Positions 7,726 through 16,643 of a stretch of DNA of 64,000 bases are shown one piece after another (positions within the stretch are counted from its first letter, which is position 1; each line of letters opens with the position of its first letter). The DNA is taken from assembly GCF_019968605.1 (NCBI RefSeq), contig NZ_CP082966.1, positions 2,469,501 to 2,533,500 of the forward strand, in the 5' to 3' direction. The notes beneath the pieces are model-generated. The model saw only the letters and a list, made by a program, of their open reading frames with translations, made no database searches and had not been told where the DNA came from. The stretch comes from Polaribacter litorisediminis (GTDB taxonomy: Bacteria; Bacteroidota; Bacteroidia; Flavobacteriales; Flavobacteriaceae). The position numbers were made by a program, and so were the translations under genes.

Positions 7726-9720
7726 ATGAAACAAGCGCTCTCTAATTTTTTAATCATTGCCACAATGGCACTTTTTATCGGTGCATGTAATTTTAACGAT
7801 CCAGAAGAACCCGTTATTACAGACCCTACAGTAAAAACTTTAGCCATTCCTGATGGTTTTGACTTTAGTACACACCACGAAGTAAGCGTAAACATTGTTG
7901 ATAGTGACAACTACGCCAAATACGATATCTATGCATATTCCGATGAATTAAACGAGGTAGGCACTGAAACTTTTGAAAATGAATCGGGAGAAATTGTTAC
8001 AGAAACTGTTTACAAATCAGATGTTTTAGATCAATTACTTTTCTCTGGTGTTCCGGTTAATGGTGTTTTAAACCAAACCATCAACCTGCCTAAATTTTAC
8101 GATAAAGTGTACATCCGTAGAAATGAGAACTTAAATTTTTCTTCATCAACTAAAGCTATTGTAAACAAAGAAGTAAATTATAATCCTGATCAAAATAAAA
8201 ATGTTACGAAGGCTAAAAGTGTAAAAAATGTCACTGATTATTTATACTGCGTTAACGGAAATGGACAATTATTTCAAGTAGATCCTTTATCTGGCGTACT
8301 CACAGACTTGTCGGATATGCCAATGGGAAGCTGGACGTGTGCTATTGATCAGGAAAATAAAGTATTGTATTCTATAGGTAGAAGTCAACCGCATCCTTTA
8401 ATGAAATATTCGATTGTAAATCAGACCTGGTCTACGGTGGCTAATCTCGGTATAGGAGGTCCTAGATTAGATTTTAATGTGAACGATGGCTTGTTATATT
8501 TCTCTAATAAAGATAAGCTGTATGCATTTGACCCCGCTACCGGTGCTGAATTAAATATATGGAATATTATTGGACTTCATGATTTAAACGGAGGTGATTT
8601 AGCTTTTGCAGAAGATGGCACTTTATTTATGTGTACATTTTCTGGCTTGTATAAATTAGAGTTAGATGGCAATAACGAATATCAAAGCACTAGAATCAGT
8701 GCAGATAACTTGCCTTTCAAACCAACTTCGATGACCTTTGATTCTAACCAAGAATTATGGCTCGCCGATAATCTTAACAGTTCTAATTTAATTATCATGG
8801 ACACCCAAACAGGAGGCTGGCAATATAATTTTGGGGAAAGTGCCAATAATAATACAAGTTTTGGAAGGGCTATAAATGATTTAACAACATTTAGAGTCTT
8901 TGCAGATGCTATCGATGAAACAGATACTGATGGCGATGGTATTTTAGATCAAGATGATGCCTTCCCAGACGATGCAGAAATTGCTTTTGAGTTCTTTACC
9001 CCTAGTAAATATGGTAAAGGTACGATTGCCTTTGAAGATTTATGGCCTTCCTCGGGAGATTATGATTTTAATGATGCTGCTTTAAGTTATAAAGCAACTG
9101 CATTTTTAAATGCTGATAATTTAGCAGTAAAATTAGATTTTGTTTGTAATATTAAAGCAAATGGCGCTGGTTTTACCAACGGAATGGGATTTGAAATTGA
9201 AGGTTTAACGCCCCAGCAGATTGAAAGTGTTTCAGGGCCTATCTACACACAAAACTTTATCAACCTAAATGCAAATGGCACGGAGGCAAATCAAGACCAT
9301 GCCGTCATTATTTTAACGGATAATGTAAATACAATCTTAAATGAAATTACCGTTTCTATTCGTTTTTCAGAACCCATCACAACTGCAAGTTTAGGGGTAG
9401 CTCCTTTCAATCCATTTTTAATTGTAAATAAAGACCGAGAAAAAGAAATACACTTACCCTACATGAATATAACCAGCTTAGGAAAACAAAGTCAAGATTT
9501 TGTTGGGGTGAATAAAGATGTTGATGGCAATTTCATTTCAGATACTGGGTTTCCTTGGGCAATCAGTATTATTCATGATTTTAAAGTTCCGAAAGAAAAA
9601 ATAGACATTACAGAAGCCTATAATTTCTTTAGCAGCTGGGCTGAATCTGGAGGTGTCGATTTTCTAGATTGGTATAAAGACAATCCTGGAAATCGAAATG
9701 AAGATTTAATTGATCAATAA
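7726..9720 (+). CDS. LruC-domain lipoprotein with internal propeller-like region (copy 2)
   Basis: 664 residues from this start. The frame is open from 7642, but the lipoprotein signal MKQALSNFLI...LFIGACNF begins at 7726, which fixes the start. It has the same N-terminal domain as copy 1 (IPDGFDFSTHHEVSVNIV; AKYDIYAYSDEL) with an extra acidic insertion (ETFENESGE). Then come about 230 residues absent from copy 1 that look like a beta-propeller (YLYCVNGNGQLFQVDPLSG; LYFSNKDKLYAFDPATG; GDLAFAEDGTLFMCTFSG; LWLADNLNSSNLIIMD). The aspartate ladder DTDGDGILDQDD and the LruC/DUF4842 domain (SGDYDFNDAAL) follow. Copy 1 has no internal propeller but sits beside a separate propeller gene. Probably anchored in a membrane and facing outward; the role is unknown. 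Confidence 0.87.
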   Translation: MKQALSNFLIIATMALFIGACNFNDPEEPVITDPTVKTLAIPDGFDFSTHHEVSVNIVDSDNYAKYDIYAYSDELNEVGTETFENESGEIVTETVYKSDVLDQLLFSGVPVNGVLNQTINLPKFYDKVYIRRNENLNFSSSTKAIVNKEVNYNPDQNKNVTKAKSVKNVTDYLYCVNGNGQLFQVDPLSGVLTDLSDMPMGSWTCAIDQENKVLYSIGRSQPHPLMKYSIVNQTWSTVANLGIGGPRLDFNVNDGLLYFSNKDKLYAFDPATGAELNIWNIIGLHDLNGGDLAFAEDGTLFMCTFSGLYKLELDGNNEYQSTRISADNLPFKPTSMTFDSNQELWLADNLNSSNLIIMDTQTGGWQYNFGESANNNTSFGRAINDLTTFRVFADAIDETDTDGDGILDQDDAFPDDAEIAFEFFTPSKYGKGTIAFEDLWPSSGDYDFNDAALSYKATAFLNADNLAVKLDFVCNIKANGAGFTNGMGFEIEGLTPQQIESVSGPIYTQNFINLNANGTEANQDHAVIILTDNVNTILNEITVSIRFSEPITTASLGVAPFNPFLIVNKDREKEIHLPYMNITSLGKQSQDFVGVNKDVDGNFISDTGFPWAISIIHDFKVPKEKIDITEAYNFFSSWAESGGVDFLDWYKDNPGNRNEDLIDQ

Positions 9721-9778
9721 TCGTTAATTGTCTAAGATATAGCTACTGAATTTAGACACCGTGCATCCTACAAATTAA

Positions 9779-9828
9779 AAAAATCCTCGAGGCAGCTGTA
9801 AAAAGCAAGCATCCTCGAGGATTTTTGT
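9779..9828 (+). terminator. Rho-independent terminator after LruC copy 2
   Basis: A perfect 14-bp stem (AAAAATCCTCGAGG with CCTCGAGGATTTTT) surrounds a 20-base loop and runs into a T-rich tail, 58 bp after the stop codon. Confidence 0.8.
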
Positions 9829-10477
9829 TTCCTGCAATTCATAGGCTACATAGTGCTACTTGGAAGACACCCTAAAGTATTTAAAAGGATAGAGGATCGT
9901 AAATACATACCTATAAATTTTAATCTTTAGACAATTTAAAGACCGTTCTTTCATCAGCTATTAGTGATCCATAAAAGCATCGCTGAGAACCATTCGAATG
10001 CTTTCAATAGGTTTCGACTGCGCTCAACCTGACCTTCGTTAAATATGTATAATTAGTGAGTTTTTTTATGAGCTATTAGTGATCCGTAAAAGCATCTCCA
10101 AAAACTATTAGAATGCTTTCAATAGGTTTCGACTGCGCTCAGCCTGACCTTCGTTAAATATGTTTAAGGTACACTAAGTAACTAACTACAAATCGTTATA
10201 AAAGAATCGTGAACAAAAATCCTGAAAACAGATTATATTTTTCAAAAAAATCAGTTAATTCAAAATTTTTGAGTAATTTTAAGGGAATACCCATTTAATT
10301 TTAGAATGTTGTTTGCAAGCATGGAATTATCGTGTAATCAATTGGCAATAGTTCCTTTGTTACGTTGTTTTACACACTAAAAAGGACAAAAAAAAGTAAC
10401 AATTTATTGCAGTAGTATAGGATTCAATGTATTTAAAATCTGTACAAGCTAGCAGTAACAAAAATACAACCTGTAAG
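9829..10477. other. Intergenic stretch with two copies of a dispersed repeat
   Basis: No gene. It contains repeat copies 2 (9899-10052) and 3 (10065-10166). The rest, up to the HAD gene, is AT-rich with no motif I can defend. Confidence 0.5.
9899..10166. repeat. Dispersed intergenic repeat, copies 2 and 3 in tandem
   Basis: Copy 2 (9899-10052) and copy 3 (10065-10166) share AGCTATTAGTGATCC, TAAAAGCATC, GAATGCTTTCAATAGGTTTC, GACTGCGCTCA and CCTGACCTTCGTTAAATATG in order. Copy 3 lacks the first block (the 9916 region) present in copies 1 and 2. These flank the rfb-LruC2 segment, since copy 1 lies just after rfbB. Confidence 0.7.
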
Positions 10478-11104
10478 ATGAAGCATATTAAAAATTTAGT
10501 TTTTGATTTAGGAGGCGTTATTATGAATTTAGATGTTCCTAAAACCATTCTTGCTTTTAAAGAATTAGGAATAGACAATATTGTAAACGATACGGGGCAT
10601 CAGTATCAACATTCTTTTTTCTATAATTTTGAAATTGGTGAAATTTCAGAAGCACAGTTTTTAAAAGCTTTAAAACATTTATCAAATCAATCTCTTCATG
10701 ATGAACAAATTATACACGCTTGGAATAAAATGATCTTAGAAATGCCTCAAGATCGTATTGCTTTTTTACAAAGTTTACACCCAAACTACAATCTTTTTCT
10801 TTTAAGCAACACCAATAGCATTCATCAAAAGAAATATTTAGATGCTTTTAAAAAAGAGCATCAAACCTCTTTTAACCAACTATTTAAAAAAGCATATTAT
10901 TCGCATGAAATCGGTATTCGAAAACCCGATGAAGCAATTTTTCATTATATTTTAAAAGACAGCAATTTAAAGGCGGAAGAGACGCTGTTTATAGATGATT
11001 CTTTCAGCAACCTAGAAGGTGCACAAAAATCGGGCATACACACATTTCATGTACAAAATTATAATACAAAAGATATCGTAGCGCTTTTAGATGCAGAAGC
11101 ATAA
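10478..11104 (+). CDS. HAD-family phosphatase (HAD-IA, YihX-like)
   Basis: 208 residues. Start chosen at MKHIKNLVFDLGGV rather than 17 codons upstream, because the HAD motif normally lies within the first ten residues. Motif I is FDLGGV with the nucleophile Asp (the second Asp is replaced by Gly, as in many YihX-like members), motif II LFLLSNTN, motif III Lys in GIRKPDE, and motif IV LFIDDSFSNLEGA. The helical cap between motifs I and II is typical of class IA. It is a cytoplasmic, magnesium-dependent phosphatase with a small sugar phosphate as likely substrate; specificity cannot be read from the sequence. It converges on ftsY with an 18-bp gap. Confidence 0.88.
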   Translation: MKHIKNLVFDLGGVIMNLDVPKTILAFKELGIDNIVNDTGHQYQHSFFYNFEIGEISEAQFLKALKHLSNQSLHDEQIIHAWNKMILEMPQDRIAFLQSLHPNYNLFLLSNTNSIHQKKYLDAFKKEHQTSFNQLFKKAYYSHEIGIRKPDEAIFHYILKDSNLKAEETLFIDDSFSNLEGAQKSGIHTFHVQNYNTKDIVALLDAEA

Positions 11105-11122
11105 AAACGAACGAAGGTAGTT

Positions 11123-12097
11123 TTACTTAAAAAAAGAATCTACAAATTCTACTTTATTAAAAACCTGTAAATCGTCAATACCTTCTCCTACTCCAATATA
11201 TTTTACTGGAATTTTAAATTGATCTGAAATACCAATCACCACACCACCTTTGGCTGTGCCGTCTAATTTGGTAACCGCTAAAGCAGTAACTTCTGTGGCT
11301 TTGGTAAATTGTTTTGCTTGTTCAAATGCATTTTGACCCGTAGAACCGTCTAAAACTAACAACACATCATGCGGAGCATTCACCACCACTTTTTGCATTA
11401 CACGTTTAATTTTAGTCAATTCGTTCATTAAATTCACTTTGTTATGCAAACGGCCAGCGGTATCTATAATCACCACATCTGCCTCTTGATTTACAGCAGA
11501 TTTTAAAGTGTCAAAAGCTACAGATGCTGGGTCAGAACCCATTTCTTGACTTACAACAGGCACGCCTGTTCTTTGTGCCCAAACTTGTAATTGATCAATG
11601 GCTGCGGCTCTAAAAGTATCTGCCGCACCTAAAACTACTTTTAATCCTTGTTTTTTAAACTGACTTGCCAACTTACCAATGGTGGTGGTTTTCCCTACAC
11701 CATTTACCCCCACAACCATTAAAACATAAGGTGTTTTGTTTCCTTCTTTGGTTTTAGGAATCTCAGGAATTGTAAATTCAGTTTCGTTGCCCTTATTCGT
11801 TTCTGACAACAAGCCTGCAATTTCTTCGCGAAGAATTAAATTGAGCTCGTCTGTACCTACATATTTATCTCTAGCAACACGCGTCTCTATACGCGTAATA
11901 ATTTTAAGTGTGGTATTTACGCCAACATCAGATGCCACTAAAACTTCTTCCAGATTATCTAAAACAGTATCATCTACTTTCGCTTTTCCTGCAACTGCTT
12001 TAGAAAGCTTCCCGAAGAAACTCTGTTTAGATTTTTCTAAACCCTTGTCTAGGGTTTCCTTTTTTTCTTTTGAAAATATTTTTTTAAAAAAACTCAT
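11123..12097 (-). CDS. ftsY: Signal recognition particle receptor FtsY
   Basis: 324 residues: a short form without the long acidic A-domain of the E. coli protein, normal in Bacteroidota. The N-terminal basic helix (MSFFKKIFSKEKKE) is the membrane-targeting element. The NG domain follows: G1 VVGVNGVGKTTTIGKLA, ADTFRAAAIDQL, G3 IDTAGR, and TKLDGTAKGG. It docks ribosome-SRP complexes at the inner membrane through a GTPase heterodimer with Ffh; its RNA partner is encoded at 31.5 kb. It is downstream of rpmB-rpmG-DUF4295 on the same strand, but a hairpin terminator lies between. Confidence 0.96.
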   Translation of the reverse strand: MSFFKKIFSKEKKETLDKGLEKSKQSFFGKLSKAVAGKAKVDDTVLDNLEEVLVASDVGVNTTLKIITRIETRVARDKYVGTDELNLILREEIAGLLSETNKGNETEFTIPEIPKTKEGNKTPYVLMVVGVNGVGKTTTIGKLASQFKKQGLKVVLGAADTFRAAAIDQLQVWAQRTGVPVVSQEMGSDPASVAFDTLKSAVNQEADVVIIDTAGRLHNKVNLMNELTKIKRVMQKVVVNAPHDVLLVLDGSTGQNAFEQAKQFTKATEVTALAVTKLDGTAKGGVVIGISDQFKIPVKYIGVGEGIDDLQVFNKVEFVDSFFK

Positions 12098-12315
12098 ATC
12101 TTGTTTTTTAATCTAAATGCAATCCTCTAAAAATCATGCCATTGGGTCGAGGTAGGTTGCATTGTTCCTAAATTTGTTACCACCTAACCAAATGCGTTAG
12201 CGATTGAGGCTTTGTTGAAGCTCCTTGTAAAGAGCGACTGCCGAAAGCGCGACTTTATCTTGAATGCTTTCAAGAAAAGTAACGCCCAAAAATACGTAAT
12301 TAAAAGGTATAAAAA
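12098..12315. other. Gap between the ribosomal-protein block and ftsY
   Basis: About 200 bp with a locally GC-richer core at about 12185-12275 (GCGTTAGCGATTGAGG, GAGCGACTGCCGAAAGCGC) in an AT-rich setting. No open frame. It could be a dispersed repeat or a structured RNA leader of ftsY; neither is shown. Confidence 0.3.
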
Positions 12316-12346
12316 AAAGCTACTTTCTAAATTAGAGAGTAGCTTT
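12316..12346 (-). terminator. Terminator after the rpmB-rpmG-DUF4295 block
   Basis: A 15-bp stem (AAAGCTACTTTCTAA against TTAGAGAGTAGCTTT, one G-T pair), followed on the minus strand by a run of T (plus-strand AAAAA at 12311-12315). It lies 23 bp after the DUF4295 stop codon. Confidence 0.8.
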
Positions 12347-12368
12347 CATATATTTTGTAAGTAAGTGC

Positions 12369-12521
12369 TTATTTTTTTGCTAAAAAGGCATCTACTGCTG
12401 CAGGATCCATAATAGATTCTACAAATGTATAGGCTCCTGTTTTTGGAGATTTTATCATTTTAATAGCTTTACTTAATCTTTTAGAAGATGTTTGCAATGA
12501 TGCTACGGTTTTCTTTGCCAT
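12369..12521 (-). CDS. DUF4295 small basic protein
   Basis: 50 residues: begins MAKKTVASLQTSSKRLSKAI, contains MIKSPKTGAY, ends VDAFLAKK. This is the DUF4295 family, found in Bacteroidota almost always just after rpmG. The size, the basic N-terminal half and the constant position suggest a ribosome-associated protein, but that is inference. It starts 52 bp after the rpmG stop and ends just before a terminator, making it the last gene of the unit. Confidence 0.92.
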   Translation of the reverse strand: MAKKTVASLQTSSKRLSKAIKMIKSPKTGAYTFVESIMDPAAVDAFLAKK

Positions 12522-12573
12522 TGTGTAAATGTTTTAAATCTATGTGCTCTGTACGGAGTTCTAGATCAATTAA

Positions 12574-12756
12574 TTATTTAATTTCTTTGTGAACAGTCAT
12601 TTTCTTTAAGATAGGATTGAATTTTTTAATTTCCATTCTATCAGGACTATTTTTCTTGTTCTTTGTTGTAATATATCTAGAAGTACCTCTTTCTCCTGAA
12701 GCTTTATGCTCTGTACATTCTAAAATTACCTGAACTCTGTTTCCTTTTTTTGCCAT
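12574..12756 (-). CDS. rpmG: 50S ribosomal protein L33
   Basis: 60 residues, including [33 protein letters not shown] and [17 protein letters not shown] component of the large subunit near the E site. The position where zinc-type L33 proteins carry CxxC pairs holds only one Cys (LECTEH), so this is the zinc-independent form. It is 26 bp downstream of rpmB. Confidence 0.96.
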   Translation of the reverse strand: MAKKGNRVQVILECTEHKASGERGTSRYITTKNKKNSPDRMEIKKFNPILKKMTVHKEIK

Positions 12757-12782
12757 CTCTGTATAATTTTATGAGCTTAAAC

Positions 12783-13022
12783 TTATTTCGTTAAAAAACC
12801 GTTAGCTCTAGCTTCTTTTATAACTTCAGAAACTCCTTTTTTATTTATATTTTTCAAAGCAGACGCAGATACTTTTAAAGTAATCCATTTATCTTCTTCT
12901 GGAATGTAAAAGCGCTTGGTCATTAAATTAGCGTCAAATTTTCTCTTTGTTCTATTTAATGCTTTAGAAACATTGTTTCCAACCATTGCTTTTTTACCTG
13001 TTAATTCACAAACTCTAGACAT
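12783..13022 (-). CDS. rpmB: 50S ribosomal protein L28
   Basis: 79 residues. The start MSRVCELTGKKAMVGNNVS and the stretch RTKRKFDANLMTKRFYIPEE are characteristic of L28. It is the first gene of the rpmB-rpmG-DUF4295 unit and has a clear Bacteroidota promoter 40 bp upstream. Confidence 0.97.
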   Translation of the reverse strand: MSRVCELTGKKAMVGNNVSKALNRTKRKFDANLMTKRFYIPEEDKWITLKVSASALKNINKKGVSEVIKEARANGFLTK

Positions 13023-13061
13023 CTTCTGTACAGTTTTATAGTATTATCTCTAAACGAGGTG

Positions 13062-13094
13062 CAAATCTACAATTAATTCTAATTGTGAACAAAA
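13062..13094 (-). promoter_or_regulatory. Bacteroidota-type promoter of rpmB
   Basis: On the minus strand TTTTG, 20 bp, TAGATTTG: the -33 and -7 elements known from Bacteroides and Flavobacterium. The predicted transcript starts about 35 bp before the rpmB start codon. Confidence 0.7.
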
Positions 13095-13102
13095 CAATTT
13101 TA

Positions 13103-14347
13103 TTAATTTTTTAATATTTCTTTTTGCAACATTTCTAATGCTTTATGTACCGTTTTATCAATAACCCGTCCTCTTGGTTTTCCAAAATTAAATTCTTCTA
13201 CAAAAGTTTCGGTATCGGTTGCCAAAGCAATAAACACAACTCCTACACTTTTATCGTTATGATCTGTTGTGGGGCCAGCATTGCCTGTTACCCCAAGCGC
13301 ATAATTAGTTTGTAATTTTTCTTTCGCTGCTTGTGCCATGGCTATGGCAACCTCTTTGCTAACCACCGTATAGGTTTCAATGGTTTGTAAAGGAACTCCT
13401 AATAAATTTACTTTTGTTGCGGCAGTATAGGTAACAAAGCTGCCTTTATAATATGCGGATGCACCCGGAACGGAAACCAATAACGATGCTATTTTTCCGC
13501 CTGTTAAACTTTCTGCTGTGCCTAGTGTTTTTCCTTTTAAGGTTAAAAGCGCACCTATTTTATCTTCTATCGAACCACCATCATCAAAACCTGTAATGAT
13601 ATCGGGTATGATCTGAAATAATTCTGCTATTTTTTCTTGAAGCGCCTCTTCTAATATTTTTTTGGCATCGCCCTTGGCGGATAGACGCAAACGAACTTTA
13701 CCATAATTTGGCAAATAAGCCAATTTTATAAAGGAGGGTAAATTGTTTTCGAAATCTTCAATTCTTTCGGCTATTAAACTTTCTCCTTGCCCATAGGTCA
13801 TAATTGTTTTATGGACAATACTGGGCAACTTAAATTGTTGTTGAATTTTTGGCAACACCTTATCAGTCATTAAACCTTTCATTTCATTCGGCACGCCTGG
13901 TAGGGATACAAATACTGTTTTGTTTTCATAAAACCACATACCTGGTGCCGTACCGTATTCGTTTTTTAAATAAGTTGCCTTGGTAGGTAGCATCCCTTGT
14001 AAACGATTCGACTCGCCAAAAGGGATATTATACTTTGCAAACAATGTTTTTATATGCTGCACAACACTTGTATTTAACACTAAGGTGTCCTTAAAATATG
14101 CTGCAATGGTGTGCTTTGTTATATCGTCTTTGGTAGGACCAAGACCACCAGTAATCAGAACAATATCAACCCTTTCTTGTGCTTCTTGTAACGCATTTAA
14201 TATATGTTCTTTATCATCTTGAATGGAAGAAATCTGATACACAGAAACACCAATCTTATTCAATTCCTTTCCAATCCATTGCGAATTGGTATCTACGATT
14301 TGACCAATTAAAATCTCATCGCCAATGGTAATAATTTCTGCTTTCAT
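13103..14347 (-). CDS. cinA: CinA family protein (nicotinamide-nucleotide amidase type)
   Basis: 414 residues, full two-domain form. The N-terminal MoCF/COG1058 domain has the motifs IITIGDEILIGQIVDTN and VLITGGLGPTKDDITK. The C-terminal CinA amidase domain (from about residue 255) has GKTLGTAESLTGGKIASL, where the Ser-Leu-Thr-Gly stretch carries the nucleophile, then VSVPGASAYYKGSFVTY and GVTGNAGP. The family deamidates nicotinamide mononucleotide in pyridine-nucleotide salvage and hydrolyses ADP-ribose in some members. The start codon lies only 8 bp inward of the motif (MKAEIITIGDE). Probably cotranscribed with the next minus-strand gene at 14479. Confidence 0.93.
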   Translation of the reverse strand: MKAEIITIGDEILIGQIVDTNSQWIGKELNKIGVSVYQISSIQDDKEHILNALQEAQERVDIVLITGGLGPTKDDITKHTIAAYFKDTLVLNTSVVQHIKTLFAKYNIPFGESNRLQGMLPTKATYLKNEYGTAPGMWFYENKTVFVSLPGVPNEMKGLMTDKVLPKIQQQFKLPSIVHKTIMTYGQGESLIAERIEDFENNLPSFIKLAYLPNYGKVRLRLSAKGDAKKILEEALQEKIAELFQIIPDIITGFDDGGSIEDKIGALLTLKGKTLGTAESLTGGKIASLLVSVPGASAYYKGSFVTYTAATKVNLLGVPLQTIETYTVVSKEVAIAMAQAAKEKLQTNYALGVTGNAGPTTDHNDKSVGVVFIALATDTETFVEEFNFGKPRGRVIDKTVHKALEMLQKEILKN

Positions 14348-14478
14348 TTATTTTATTAGATTAAGGCAGCGTTACAGCGACACAAACAAACTTTGCCCCT
14401 CTATAACTACATGCATTTATAACTTTACAACTCCTCAACACCCCATCAACCAAAAACCATCAACCAAAAACCACGTTC

Positions 14479-15087
14479 CTACTTCACCCGAATACTAAAA
14501 GCTTCTCTGCCCTCAATAACTCCTTTTAAAACATCATTTTCTTGCACGCTACCGACGCCTGCCGGAGTTCCTGTAAAAATAACATCGCCTTTTTTTAGGG
14601 TAAAATACTGAGAAACATACGCAATCAATTCATCAATCTTCCATAACATAGCGCTGGTATTGCCGTCTTGTACCAGAGCATCATTTTTATAGAGCTGAAA
14701 ATTTAGATTTTCTAAATCAAACTCTTTCTTCGGATAAAACGAACCAATAACAGCACTGCCGTCAAACGCTTTGGCTTTTTCCCAAGGCAACCCTTTTTCT
14801 TTGCACACTGCTTGCACATCTCTCGCTGTAAAATCGATACCTAAGCCGATTTCGTCATAATATTTGTGTCCAAACTTGGCATCAATATGTTTGCCTACTT
14901 TGTTAATTTTCACCAAAACTTCTACTTCATAATGCACATCCTTAGAAAAGGCTGGTATAAAAAACGGATTTTTTCTTGGCAGTATGGCAGAGTCCGGTTT
15001 TAAAAACACCACCGGACTTACAGGTCTTTCATTGGCAAGTTCCTCGATATGCTTTGCGTAATTGCGCCCAATACAGATTATTTTCAT
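14479..15087 (-). CDS. Fumarylacetoacetate hydrolase family protein
   Basis: 202 residues, the short single-domain form. KIICIGRNYAKHIEEL at the start, VVFLKPDSAI, the metal-ligand stretch VHYEVEVLVKI (Glu-x-Glu), GIDFTARDVQ and ITPAG-like GTPAGVGSVQENDVL mark the FAH fold. Relatives act as acylpyruvases or oxaloacetate tautomerases/decarboxylases; the substrate cannot be chosen from sequence alone. Cytoplasmic, magnesium-dependent. It is 131 bp upstream of cinA on the same strand. Confidence 0.9.
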   Translation of the reverse strand: MKIICIGRNYAKHIEELANERPVSPVVFLKPDSAILPRKNPFFIPAFSKDVHYEVEVLVKINKVGKHIDAKFGHKYYDEIGLGIDFTARDVQAVCKEKGLPWEKAKAFDGSAVIGSFYPKKEFDLENLNFQLYKNDALVQDGNTSAMLWKIDELIAYVSQYFTLKKGDVIFTGTPAGVGSVQENDVLKGVIEGREAFSIRVK

Positions 15088-15408
15088 TCAAAAATTATTA
15101 TTTTTCTATACAACCGTAACGTGTTTCTATGGTTATAAATAGGATACAAAAGATAACATTATATATTAATGACTACCAACAACACCCATTTCATGATCTA
15201 CTTTCCTGCAACTGCAAAGGTTTTTCCGTTTGTCATTCCTTAACACAAGCTCCGTACACCAAACTATGGAGTTTATACTTTTGAACAAGAAGAGAACGAA
15301 TCAATTTAGAAGCCATAAATCACGTTACAGCGAACATAGCTACAAAAATAAGATAAAAAAAGACTCTAATCTTTTTAACACACTACTAATAATACCTACA
15401 ACCTGAAT

Positions 15409-15558
15409 TTACCTTAATAAATAATCTTTATTCCGTTCTTCATCATTTAAAAATAAACCATAGGTACGGCTAGATATTTTAGATTTGAATAAAGAAAAAA
15501 ACATCTTTTTATTGAAAGGTAAATTCCAATTATAAATGGTTTCAAACAAATAACCCTG
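15409..15558 (-). pseudogene. Orphan 3' end of an unidentified gene
   Basis: A 49-codon open stretch with coding-like composition: QGYLFETIYNWNLPFNKK, then MFFSLFKSKISSR, TYGLFLNDEERNKDYLLR, stop. It is closed upstream by an in-frame stop and has only an internal Met, giving 32 residues if used. The mix of charged, aromatic and turn residues is unlike the surrounding noise, so it is probably the tail of a lost gene. Family not recognised. Confidence 0.4.
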
Positions 15559-16309
15559 TTATGAAAGATTGGTAATTACATCAAAATAAAAGTTACTACA
15601 CAAATACCCTTAACAACGGTAGCAAAAAACTACGTATATATAACAATCCGATTTTAACAGAAAAAACAACCCTACAATTTCTCTAATAGAAAATAGCGTC
15701 AAAACGCATACAACATCAAATGGCAGCCATGGCAACAATACTTTTTAAAAAACATATAATTTGATAAAATCTAGTTTTGAAAACACAATAAATAAAGATA
15801 ATTTCGCGTTGAATACATTCATAGACTAAAAATTTATAAAGAAGAAGACAACAACAAGGAGAAACTAAAAATAGCAGAATTAAAATAAGAGCACTTCTGG
15901 TAAGAAGAACCATAACCCTATGATATCGATACCCAATGACAGCCATTAAAATGACCCTATAAAAGAACGTTATACACATATAAATGAAAAAAAAATATTG
16001 CAAATTTTATCTTAAAGATTATTTAAACAATTAAAAAGACACTAAAAAAGCACACCATTACGGTAAGAAAAGGAGATGCGGTTGCATAAAAAAGAAGTTA
16101 ATCACTTTATAAATTATAAAAAACCCCAAAAAAAGGCATAATACCAGGACAAAAACCACCACTAACACTCTTACTATCAAGATTAAACAAAAAATAATGA
16201 TGAAAAAAATAAAAAAGTAACTTAAAAATTTGTAGAAAAAGAAAATAGTAAGTTAATTTGTAATTGATTTAGCTTCAAGATATAATTATGTTTTGAAAAC
16301 AAATTAATG

Positions 16310-16317
16310 TATATTTG
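16310..16317 (+). promoter_or_regulatory. Possible -7 element upstream of the Ala-rich lipoprotein
   Basis: TATATTTG fits TAnnTTTG. No -33 element at a standard distance, and the leader would be about 320 bases, so this is weak. Confidence 0.3.
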
Positions 16318-16643
16318 CAAAATAATAAGAATGCAGTAGAGTAAAAATAGAGTGTTAAACTTAAAACCGATAAAGCTATGTTAAGATAAAACAATACATT
16401 AGATGAAAGCGCCAAAAGCAGACAGCACCACATGGTTGATGACACGCTATAAGATAAACGCAACATTTAAGCTATTGTACCAAATGTAAAGTTATATACC
16501 AAACAAATACGGCTCATAAAGAAGTATGTGTTTCAATTTTAAGTTTAATAGATAATTATTTAAAAAAAATTATGCGAAAAACAGAAAACAATAACAATAA
16601 ATTATTAAACCAGAGTTCAATTAAATCGTTAAATACAATAAAA

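Larger units (their letters stand above)
15088..16643. other. 1.5-kb gene-poor stretch before the Ala-rich lipoprotein
   Basis: AT-rich with many in-frame stops. Two minus-strand frames (15716-16003, 16275-16466) are Phe/Ile/Leu/Cys-rich with no family and are not believed. A gene-tail remnant lies at 15409-15558. A possible -7 element TATATTTG is at 16310-16317. No repeats or RNA genes are recognised. Confidence 0.5.

Noticed and set aside
15716..16003. 95-codon minus-strand frame of a membrane-like protein
   Set aside because: Phe/Ile/Leu/Cys-rich reading of AT-rich DNA with no turn structure or family; probably chance.
16050..16100. Coding-like scrap reading TITVRKGDAVA
   Set aside because: Only about 20 codons, no start; not distinguishable from chance.
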